Shown one piece after another: positions 29,960 to 36,570 of a DNA stretch of 41,650 nucleotides (position 1 is its first letter; the number at the start of each line of letters is the position of its first letter). The stretch spans positions 1-41,650 of the forward strand of contig DATLYH010000142.1 in NCBI GenBank assembly GCA_035575035.1. The letters run 5' to 3'. The position numbers and the translations under genes are program-made. Source of the stretch: DATLYH01 sp035575035. GTDB lineage: Bacteria; Planctomycetota; Planctomycetia; Gemmatales; Gemmataceae. Below the pieces are notes generated by a model. That model ran no database searches and was not told the DNA's origin. It saw only the letters and a list, made by a program, of their open reading frames with translations.

Positions 29960-31348
29960 ATGGAAGACTCCCTCCCCGCCTCTCCGAAGACAGCAACCTC
30001 CCCTGGGCCGCTCGCCGCCTTGCCGCCCACGCCCTTGGCCTGGCGGGTCGCGATTGCCCTGGCGATCGTGCTCTTGACCGCCGGAGCTTACGCGCTGCGC
30101 GATGTCCTCGGCCCGCGTGGCGTGGCGGCGGTGGGGGCAGTCAGTTTCATTGGCATGGCCGCCCTGTTCTCAGCCAATCTGCGGGCGGTCAGCTGGCGCA
30201 CCATCGGTTGGGGCCTGGCCCTGCAACTGCTGCTGGCTCTGTTCGTCCTCCGCTTCGAGGTCTTCGGCTACCATCCGGGCCGCGCCCTTTTCGAGGCGCT
30301 GGGGAATGTCATCCGGGAATTCCTCGCCTTCACCAACAAAGGGTCGGAGTTTGTCTTCGGCGTGCTGGCCAATCCCGACGCCATGAAGGACACCGTCGGC
30401 AAGCCGGTCTTCATCTTCGCTTTCCGGGCGCTGCCGACCATCATCTTCGTCTCCTCGTTCTTCACTGTCCTGTACTATCTCGGCGTCCTGCAATTCGTTG
30501 TCCGGGTCATGGCCCGGCTGATGATGTACCTGATGGGCACCAGCGGCGCCGAGTCGCTGTCGGCGGCGGCCAATGTCTTCATGGGCCAGACCGAGGCGCC
30601 GCTGATCGTCAAGCCATACGTGCCGCGCATGACCCAGTCGGAGCTGCTGGCGCTGATGGTCGGCGGCATGGCGACCGTCTCGGGCGGCATCATGGGAGTG
30701 TACGTCGAGCTGGGCGGCCGGCCCGAGGCGATCCTGGCCACCAGCGTCATGGCGGCGCCGTGCGGCCTGTATCTGGCCAAGCTCCTCCTGCCCGAGACCG
30801 AAGAGCCCGAGACGCGCGGCCGGGCGAAGGTCGCCGTCGAGCAGCCGCACAGCAACCTGATCGACGCCGCTGCCAGCGGGGCCTCCGACGGGCTGTACCT
30901 GGCCCTCAACGTGGCGGCCGTGCTCATCGCCTTCCTCGCCTTCATCGCCCTGGCCAACAACGTCCTCGGCTACTGGTTCCCGGGCCTGTCGCTGGAGGCG
31001 ATCTTCGCGCGGGTCTTCTGGCCGGCGGCGTTCCTGATGGGCGTGGAGGGGGACGACATTCCCCGCGTGGCCGACCTGCTCGGCACCAAGCTGGTGGCCA
31101 ACGAGCTGGCCGCCTACGGCGCGCTGAAGGCGAAGTACCTTGGTGTGCTCAGCGAGCGCAGCCTGACGCTGACGACCTACGCTCTGACCGGCTTCGCCAA
31201 TATCGCCTCGATCGGCATTCAGCTGGGGGGCATCGGCGGCATGGCCCCGGCGCGGCGCAAGGACCTGGCCCGCCTGGGCACCCGCGCCCTGCTGGCCGGT
31301 TTTTTGGCCACGCTGATCAATGCCTCCCTCGCCGGGATGTTGATGTGA
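29960..31348 (+). CDS. CNT-family concentrative nucleoside transporter (NupC-like)
   Basis: A 462-residue inner-membrane nucleoside importer, cation-coupled. There are around ten hydrophobic segments, beginning WRVAIALAIVLLTAGAYAL and VAAVGAVSFIGMAAL. Family signatures are FRALPTIIFVSSFFTVLYYLGVLQ, the nucleoside-binding GQTEAPLIVKPY, MTQSELLALMVGGMATVSGG and PEEVP-like GVEGDDIPRVADLLGTKLVANELAAY. The C-terminal TYALTGFANIASIGIQLGG completes the family pattern. The ATG at 29960 fits the family, with a weak ribosome site. The first ~30 residues are a Pro/Ser-rich cytosolic extension. It lies between deoA and cdd, matching a pyrimidine nucleoside uptake role. Confidence 0.93.
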   Translation: MEDSLPASPKTATSPGPLAALPPTPLAWRVAIALAIVLLTAGAYALRDVLGPRGVAAVGAVSFIGMAALFSANLRAVSWRTIGWGLALQLLLALFVLRFEVFGYHPGRALFEALGNVIREFLAFTNKGSEFVFGVLANPDAMKDTVGKPVFIFAFRALPTIIFVSSFFTVLYYLGVLQFVVRVMARLMMYLMGTSGAESLSAAANVFMGQTEAPLIVKPYVPRMTQSELLALMVGGMATVSGGIMGVYVELGGRPEAILATSVMAAPCGLYLAKLLLPETEEPETRGRAKVAVEQPHSNLIDAAASGASDGLYLALNVAAVLIAFLAFIALANNVLGYWFPGLSLEAIFARVFWPAAFLMGVEGDDIPRVADLLGTKLVANELAAYGALKAKYLGVLSERSLTLTTYALTGFANIASIGIQLGGIGGMAPARRKDLARLGTRALLAGFLATLINASLAGMLM

Positions 31349-31369
31349 TCGTTCACGAAAGGACGGAGC

Positions 31370-31789
31370 ATGACTGCCCCCTCTTCCGAAGCCGAGTCGT
31401 TTCATCGACTCCTCGATGCCGCCCGCGCCGCCCGGCAGAATGCTTTCGCGCCGTTTTCGAACTTCGCCGTCGGCGCCGCCCTGGAGACGGCCGACGGCCA
31501 GATCATCACCGGCTGCAACGTCGAGAACGCCACCTACGGCCTGACCATCTGTGCCGAGCGGGTAGCGGTGTTCAAGGCAATCTCCGAGGGGCACCGCCGA
31601 TTCCGCCGTATCGCCATTGTCGCCGACACCGACGCGCCAACGCCCCCGTGCGGCGCCTGCCGACAGATCCTCTGGGAGTTCGGCGGCGACCTGGAAGTCA
31701 TCCTCGGCAATCTGACCGGCGAGACGGCCCGCTTCCAACTGCGCGACCTCCTGCCGCATCCCTTCGATGCCCGGTTGCTTTCGCAGTAA
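31370..31789 (+). CDS. cdd: Cytidine deaminase
   Basis: A 139-residue zinc deaminase converting cytidine or deoxycytidine to uridine or deoxyuridine. Signatures are FSNFAVGAALET, GCNVENATYGLTICAERVAVFKA with Cys61 and Glu63, and PPCGACRQILWEF with Cys94 and Cys97. Three Cys ligands and the short length indicate the tetrameric class. AAAGGACGGAGC precedes the ATG at 31370. It follows the transporter by 21 bases, so imported cytidine is deaminated and then phosphorolysed by the deoA product. Confidence 0.96.
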   Translation: MTAPSSEAESFHRLLDAARAARQNAFAPFSNFAVGAALETADGQIITGCNVENATYGLTICAERVAVFKAISEGHRRFRRIAIVADTDAPTPPCGACRQILWEFGGDLEVILGNLTGETARFQLRDLLPHPFDARLLSQ

Positions 31790-31854
31790 GCTAGACTGAT
31801 AGAGGGACCGCGAAATGCGCCGCCTGCCTTATGCAACCCTCGGGGGAGAATTCC

Positions 31855-32760
31855 ATGCCGATCGACCTGGCCATTGTCCCGGTCGCGGGTCAGGGGACAC
31901 GACTGTTGCCCTCAACCAAGAGTCAACCCAAGGAGATGCTGCCGGTCGGCCGCAAGCCGGTGGTCCAGTACGTGGTCGAGGAGCTGGTGCTGTCCGGCAT
32001 CAAGCGGCTGCTCTTCATCACCGGGCCGGGCAAGACCTCTATCGAGAATCACTTCGACATCAACGCCGAGCTGATCGCCTTCCTGCGCGAGACCGGCAAG
32101 GAGGAATTGCTGGCGGAACTGGACTTCGAGCGGCAGGACGTGCAGTACTTCTACACGCGGCAGCGGCGGCCGCTCGGCCTGGGGCACGCTGTCCTTTGCG
32201 CCCGGCCGTTGGTCGGCAACCAGCCGTTCGTCGTGGCCCTCGGTGACTCGATCATCGGCGTCAATGCCCAGTCCGATATCGTCCGCCGTATGATCGAGGA
32301 GTTCGAGCGATCGAAGGCCGACGCCGTGATCGCCTTCGAGACGGTGCCGCGCGAGGACGTGGTTCATTACGGCATCGCCAAGCCGCGCGCCGGGGCGGGA
32401 GGGGTCTTCGAACTGGAAGACATCGTCGAGAAGCCGACCGTCGCCGAGGCGCCGAGCACCCTGGCCGTGGCCGCCCGGTACGTCTTTGCCCCGGTGATCT
32501 TCGATCTGCTGGCCCAGACGCCGCCCGGCAAAGGGGGCGAGATCCAGCTTACCGACGCCATCCGCACCCTGGTGCGCCAGGGGGGCAAGGTGCTCGGCAT
32601 GGGACTAGGCCCGGGGGAACGCCGCTTCGACATCGGCAACTTCGAGAGTTACTTCCGGGCCTTCATTGAGTTTGCTCTGTGCGACCCGCGCTACGGGGCG
32701 GGGCTGCGCGAGTTTGTGCGCCAACTGGTTGACCGAAGGGCGGAGCAACCGTCATGTTGA
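31855..32760 (+). CDS. galU: UTP-glucose-1-phosphate uridylyltransferase
   Basis: A 301-residue GalU making UDP-glucose from UTP and glucose-1-phosphate. Seen: VPVAGQGTRLLPSTKSQPKE, PVGRKPVVQYVVEELVLSGI, HFDINAELIAFL, RQRRPLGLGHAVLCA, FVVALGDSII, IVEKPTVAEAPS and PGERRFDIGNFESYF. The ATG at 31855, after GGGGGAGAATTCC, gives the canonical start; an in-frame ATG at 31831 is not preferred. Its final bases overlap the start of the GHMP kinase gene by 7, indicating coupled translation. Real substrate choice among sugar-1-phosphates cannot be read from sequence. Confidence 0.94.
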   Translation: MPIDLAIVPVAGQGTRLLPSTKSQPKEMLPVGRKPVVQYVVEELVLSGIKRLLFITGPGKTSIENHFDINAELIAFLRETGKEELLAELDFERQDVQYFYTRQRRPLGLGHAVLCARPLVGNQPFVVALGDSIIGVNAQSDIVRRMIEEFERSKADAVIAFETVPREDVVHYGIAKPRAGAGGVFELEDIVEKPTVAEAPSTLAVAARYVFAPVIFDLLAQTPPGKGGEIQLTDAIRTLVRQGGKVLGMGLGPGERRFDIGNFESYFRAFIEFALCDPRYGAGLREFVRQLVDRRAEQPSC

Positions 32761-33773
32761 TCCTGCGTCGCCGCGCCTACGCCCGCGCCGGCCTGGTGGG
32801 CAACCCGTCCGACGGCTACCACGGCCGGACCATCTCCATCAGTGTCCGCAATTTCTGGGCCGAGGTGGTGCTGTACGAGTGGGAAGACCTGGAGTTGGTC
32901 TGGACCGAGCAGGACGAGAGCCGTTTCCGCTCGATCCATCATCTGGTGCGCGATGTGAAGCTGCACGGCTACTACGGCGGCATGCGGCTGATCAAGGCAA
33001 CGATCAAGAAGTTCGCCGAGTACTGCCTCAAGCAGGGGCACGCGCTGCACGACCGCAACTTCTCGATCCGTTACCAGAGCAATATCCCGCGGCAGGTGGG
33101 CCTGGCCGGCTCCAGCGCCATCATCGTGGCCGCGCTTCGCTGTCTGAGCGAGTTCTACGGCATATCAATCCCGCTGCCGGTGCAGCCGTCACTGGCCCTG
33201 GCGGTGGAGCGGGATGAGCTGGGGATCACGGCGGGGCTACAGGACCGGGTGATCCAGGTGTACGAGGGACTGGTCTACATGGACTTCGCCAAGGAGCGGA
33301 TGACCCGGCAATGCGGCCTGGACTGCGGCTACTACGAACCGCTCGACCCGGCGCTGCTGCCGCCGCTGTACGTGGCCTACAGTGCCGAGCAGGGGGAGCC
33401 GACGGAGGTGTTCCACAACGACATCCGCGGCCGGTTTGAACGGGGGGAGCCGGCGGTGGTGGGAGCGATGGCCCGGTGTGCGGCTCTGGCGGCGCAGGCG
33501 CGGGAAGCCATTCTGACGCGGGACGCCGACCGACTGGGAAAGCTGATGGACGAGAACTTCGAGCAGCGGCGGTCGATCTATCGGCTGCCGAAGGGGCAGG
33601 TGGAGATGGTCGAGGTGGCGCGGCAGGTCGGGGCTAGTGCCAACTTCGCCGGCTCCGGGGGCGCCATCGTCGGAACTTACCGGGACGAGGCGATGTTCCA
33701 GGAGCTGCACAAGGCGCTGGGCGCCATCGGTTGCCGGGTGATCAAACCGCTCCTCGTGCCGGAAGCCATTTAG
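32754..33773 (+). CDS. GHMP kinase, glucuronokinase-like
   Basis: A 339-residue sugar kinase of the GHMP superfamily. Motif 1 RAYARAGLVGNPSDGYHGRT and ISVRNFWAEV closely resemble plant glucuronokinase (GNPSD-x-Y-x-G-K/R-TIS). The ATP-binding motif RQVGLAGSSA (113-122) and the C-terminal ASANFAGSGGAIVG are present. Plant glucuronokinase makes glucuronic acid-1-phosphate, which is then uridylylated to UDP-glucuronate. The 7-base overlap with galU would place kinase and uridylyltransferase in one module. Sugar identity is inferred by resemblance; galacturonate or another sugar is possible. The ATG at 32754 lies within the galU stop region (ATGTTGA). Confidence 0.8.
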   Translation: MLILRRRAYARAGLVGNPSDGYHGRTISISVRNFWAEVVLYEWEDLELVWTEQDESRFRSIHHLVRDVKLHGYYGGMRLIKATIKKFAEYCLKQGHALHDRNFSIRYQSNIPRQVGLAGSSAIIVAALRCLSEFYGISIPLPVQPSLALAVERDELGITAGLQDRVIQVYEGLVYMDFAKERMTRQCGLDCGYYEPLDPALLPPLYVAYSAEQGEPTEVFHNDIRGRFERGEPAVVGAMARCAALAAQAREAILTRDADRLGKLMDENFEQRRSIYRLPKGQVEMVEVARQVGASANFAGSGGAIVGTYRDEAMFQELHKALGAIGCRVIKPLLVPEAI

Positions 33774-33784
33774 AACCTCGCCCT

Positions 33785-33808
33785 CCGGTCGCTGACGCTC
33801 CCGGCTCG
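33785..33808. repeat. Inverted copy of the REP-like repeat
   Basis: CCGGTCGCTGACGCTCCCGG followed by CTCG is the reverse complement of the element at 24372-24442. It sits in the 119-base gap after the GHMP kinase gene and before the ABC ATPase gene. Confidence 0.75.
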
Positions 33809-33892
33809 CCATTCTCACGTCCTTATCCCTGCCGGGCCATTTTGCTAAGATTCCTCCATCAGCGATCTGACAGCCCGGGGGATGGACCAATC

Positions 33893-34843
33893 ATGCCCGC
33901 CCCGATCCTGGAAGTGATTGACCTGCACAAGCGCTACGGCTCGACCGTTGCCCTTCAGGGCGTCAGCTTCGAGGTCAACGAGGGGGAGTTGTTCGGCCTG
34001 CTTGGCCCCAACGGCGCCGGCAAGACCACGCTCCTGTCGATCATCTCGGGGCTGCTGCCGGCCACGTCCGGCGCGGTGCGCATCCTGGGGCGGGACTTGG
34101 TGCGCTCTGACCGCGAGCTGCGGCGGCAGATCGGCATCGTGCCGCAGAGTCTGGCGATCTACGGCGCCTTGACCGCCCGCGAAAACCTCCGCTTCTTCGG
34201 CGAGCTATACGGCGTGCCGGGGACGGAGCTGGACCGGCGCGTGGACGAGGTGCTGGCGGCCGTCGGACTGGAGGACCGGGCCGACCGCCGCGTGGATACC
34301 TTCTCCGGCGGCATGATGCGCCGACTCAACCTGGGGGCCGCCCTGGTCCATCGGCCGCGCCTCCTCCTCCTCGATGAGCCGACCACCGGCGTCGATCCGC
34401 AGTCGCGCAACCACATTTTCGAGGAGGTTCGCCGGCTGAGCCGCGACGGCGTGACCGTCGTCTACACCAGCCATTACATGGAAGAGGTGCAGGCCCTCTG
34501 CACGCGGATCGGGATCATCGACCACGGCCGGCTGGTCGCCTGCGACACGCTTCCGGGCCTGCTGCGCCGGCTGGCCGGCCTGATCCGCTTCCGCGTCCCC
34601 CACTTGACCCCGCTCCTGCGCGACCGCATCCGCCGCCTGCCGGGCGTCCGCCTGCGGGAGCACCCGGCCGAGCCGGAGAACGGCCACCCGCTGGAGCTGG
34701 AGTGCCGCGACGTCAAGGCGACCTTGTTCGACCTGGTGGCCACCCTCACCGAGCTGCGGATCGAATCGGTCTCGCTGGAAACCGAGGAGCCAAACCTCGA
34801 ACGAGTTTTCCTCCATCTCACCGGACGGGAACTTCGTGATTAG
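33893..34843 (+). CDS. ABC-2 exporter ATP-binding protein
   Basis: A 316-residue ABC ATPase of the DrrA/CcmA exporter type. Walker A GPNGAGKTT, Q-loop VPQSLAIYG, signature FSGGMMRRLNLG, Walker B LLLLDEPTTGVDPQ and switch TSHYMEEV are in order. A ~90-residue C-terminal domain with EEPNLERVFLHLTGRELRD is typical of this exporter group. The ATG at 33893 follows GATGGACCAATC; no strong ribosome site. It pairs with the permease gene 66 bases on. The exported compound is unknown. Confidence 0.93.
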   Translation: MPAPILEVIDLHKRYGSTVALQGVSFEVNEGELFGLLGPNGAGKTTLLSIISGLLPATSGAVRILGRDLVRSDRELRRQIGIVPQSLAIYGALTARENLRFFGELYGVPGTELDRRVDEVLAAVGLEDRADRRVDTFSGGMMRRLNLGAALVHRPRLLLLDEPTTGVDPQSRNHIFEEVRRLSRDGVTVVYTSHYMEEVQALCTRIGIIDHGRLVACDTLPGLLRRLAGLIRFRVPHLTPLLRDRIRRLPGVRLREHPAEPENGHPLELECRDVKATLFDLVATLTELRIESVSLETEEPNLERVFLHLTGRELRD

Positions 34844-34846
34844 TCC

Positions 34847-34903
34847 GCAGTCCATAGTCCGTAGCAAAGCCGGCTACGGACCACGGACGACGGACGACGG
34901 GCT
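34847..34903. repeat. Palindromic repeat between ATPase and permease genes
   Basis: GTCCGTAGC (34857-34865) and GCTACGGAC (34873-34881) form a hairpin stem, flanked by further GTCCG/CGGAC units (CGCAGTCCATAGTCC and ACGGACGACGG). It fills the space where the permease ribosome site would lie. Confidence 0.7.
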
Positions 34904-34909
34904 ACGATC

Positions 34910-36454
34910 ATGGCAATCTGGACCCTGGCCAAGAAAGAGCTGCGGCTGCTGCTGCGGGACCGGCTGGCGGTCGTCGTCCTGCTCTTGATGCCGTTCGTCT
35001 TCATCCTGATCCTGGGCCTTCTGCTCGGCGAGGGCTTCGGGCAGAAGCCGGACGATCGGCTGCGTGTCTCACTGGTGGACGAGGACTGGGGCCTGTCACT
35101 GCGTGAGGGGATGGCCTGGTTCCTGCTGACGCCCGGCGGCCCGGGCTTCCCCGGCGGCGTGCATCCCAACGAGCTAGCCGCCTTGGCCACGGCCGCCGCC
35201 GGTCGCTATGGCGCGTTCCCCCATGAGCCGTGGTCCAAGGTGGTGCAGCGCGACCTGGCCGAGACGGCCGGCATCCGTGTCGAGATCATCGGCAGCCGCC
35301 AGGAGGCCGAACGCCTCTGCCACGAAGGGAAACGGGCGGCGGTGCTTGTCTTCGAGCCGCTCTTCAGTGAGCGCGTCGCTCAGTGCTCCTTCCTGGCCGA
35401 CGGCATCAATCCCTTCTACCGCGACGGCGTCAAGCTCAGCGAGATCCACGCCCGGTTGATCCGCGACGAGACCCAATTGACCGCTGCCTCAATCATCGAG
35501 CAGGTGGCCCAGGTGACGCTGCTGCGCGTGATCTTGCCGTGGATGATCGGCAAGGCCTTCGAGCGCATCAGCGAGACGACCTTCATCGACCGCCTGGCCG
35601 AGGAGGTCCGGTTGCCGGTCTTCGGCAAGAAGGTGCCGCTGCAAAGCCTGCTGACGCTGCCGGAGCACAAGCAGGCGGTCGGCACCGGCGTGCAGAATGC
35701 GCTGCGGGCCCAGTTCCCCAAGTACGAATTGACCGGCAAGACCTGGGCCGCCCTGACCCGGTCGGAGCCCAAGAGCGGCGCGGGGGCGGGGGTGACGCAC
35801 TACGAGGAAGAGGGCGTCGGCTTTCTCCGCCGCGGCGCCCAGCGCTACCAGATCCTGGTGCCGTCGTCGGTGGTGATGTTCGCCTTCTTCCTGGTACTGA
35901 CGGTCGGCTGGCTATTTGTCTCGGAACGGCGGCAGGGAACGCTGAAGCGGCTGCGGGCGGCGCCGGTGACGCGGCTGGAGATTCTGACCGGCAAACTGGT
36001 GCCGTGTTATCTGGTGTCGCTGGGACAGGCCGCCTTCTTGTTGCTGGCCGGCAAGCTGGCTTTCGGCATGCGCTGGGGGCCGAGCGACTGGCCGTTGGCC
36101 TTGCAACTGGCGTGGCTGCTGCCGGTGGTGCTGACCACATCGCTGGCGGCGATGGGGCTGGCCCTGTTGGTGGCGTCGCTGGCCCGCACCGAAATGCAGG
36201 TGGCGATCTTCGGCACGTTGCTGGTGCTGACGCTGGCCTTTATCAGCGGCTGCCTGGTGCCGCGCGAGCTGATGCCCGAGGAGGTAAGGCGCTTGACGCT
36301 GGTCACGCCGCACGCCTGGGCCTTGGACGCCTACCGTCAGCTGATGCTCAGCCCGCAGCCCAACCTCGCGGTCGTGGCCGGCGCCTGCGGGGCGCTGACC
36401 GCCTTCGGCCTGGGCTTCATCGCGCTGGCCTGGTGGTTTTTGTGGCTCGATTGA
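34910..36454 (+). CDS. ABC-2 type exporter permease
   Basis: A 514-residue membrane partner of the upstream ATPase. One N-terminal helix (VVVLLLMPFVFILILGLLL) is followed by a ~290-residue external domain. Then come about five helices near the C-terminus (VMFAFFLVLTVGWLFV, LVSLGQAAFLLLAGKLAF, LPVVLTTSLAAMGLALLVA, IFGTLLVLTLAFISGCLVP, ACGALTAFGLGFIALAWWFLW). ERRQGTLKRLRAAPVTRLEILTGKL and LMPEEVRRLTLVTPHAWALDAYRQ are the ABC-2 hallmarks. The ATG at 34910 has no obvious ribosome site because of the adjacent repeat. Confidence 0.92.
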   Translation: MAIWTLAKKELRLLLRDRLAVVVLLLMPFVFILILGLLLGEGFGQKPDDRLRVSLVDEDWGLSLREGMAWFLLTPGGPGFPGGVHPNELAALATAAAGRYGAFPHEPWSKVVQRDLAETAGIRVEIIGSRQEAERLCHEGKRAAVLVFEPLFSERVAQCSFLADGINPFYRDGVKLSEIHARLIRDETQLTAASIIEQVAQVTLLRVILPWMIGKAFERISETTFIDRLAEEVRLPVFGKKVPLQSLLTLPEHKQAVGTGVQNALRAQFPKYELTGKTWAALTRSEPKSGAGAGVTHYEEEGVGFLRRGAQRYQILVPSSVVMFAFFLVLTVGWLFVSERRQGTLKRLRAAPVTRLEILTGKLVPCYLVSLGQAAFLLLAGKLAFGMRWGPSDWPLALQLAWLLPVVLTTSLAAMGLALLVASLARTEMQVAIFGTLLVLTLAFISGCLVPRELMPEEVRRLTLVTPHAWALDAYRQLMLSPQPNLAVVAGACGALTAFGLGFIALAWWFLWLD

Positions 36455-36480
36455 TTCGCCGGGTGTCGTGGGTTTTTACT

Positions 36481-36500
36481 CCGAGCCGGAGCGTGAGCGG
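36481..36500. repeat. Degenerate REP-like repeat copy
   Basis: CCGAGCCGGAGCGTGAGCGG is a shortened form of the element at 24372-24442, lying between the permease gene and the convergent giant-protein gene. Confidence 0.5.
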
Positions 36501-36570
36501 CGGGGCCCGGCGCTACCCGTCGCTGACACCCTGGGCTCTGAAAGAAGTCATCCCCAGCTGCGTCCTGTAA

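Noticed and set aside
30208..31794. 528-residue open frame on the + strand
   Set aside because: An out-of-frame reading of the CNT transporter and cdd genes, which have diagnostic motifs in another frame.
35383..36570. 395-residue open frame on the + strand
   Set aside because: Out-of-frame reading of the ABC-2 permease; no membrane segments of its own.
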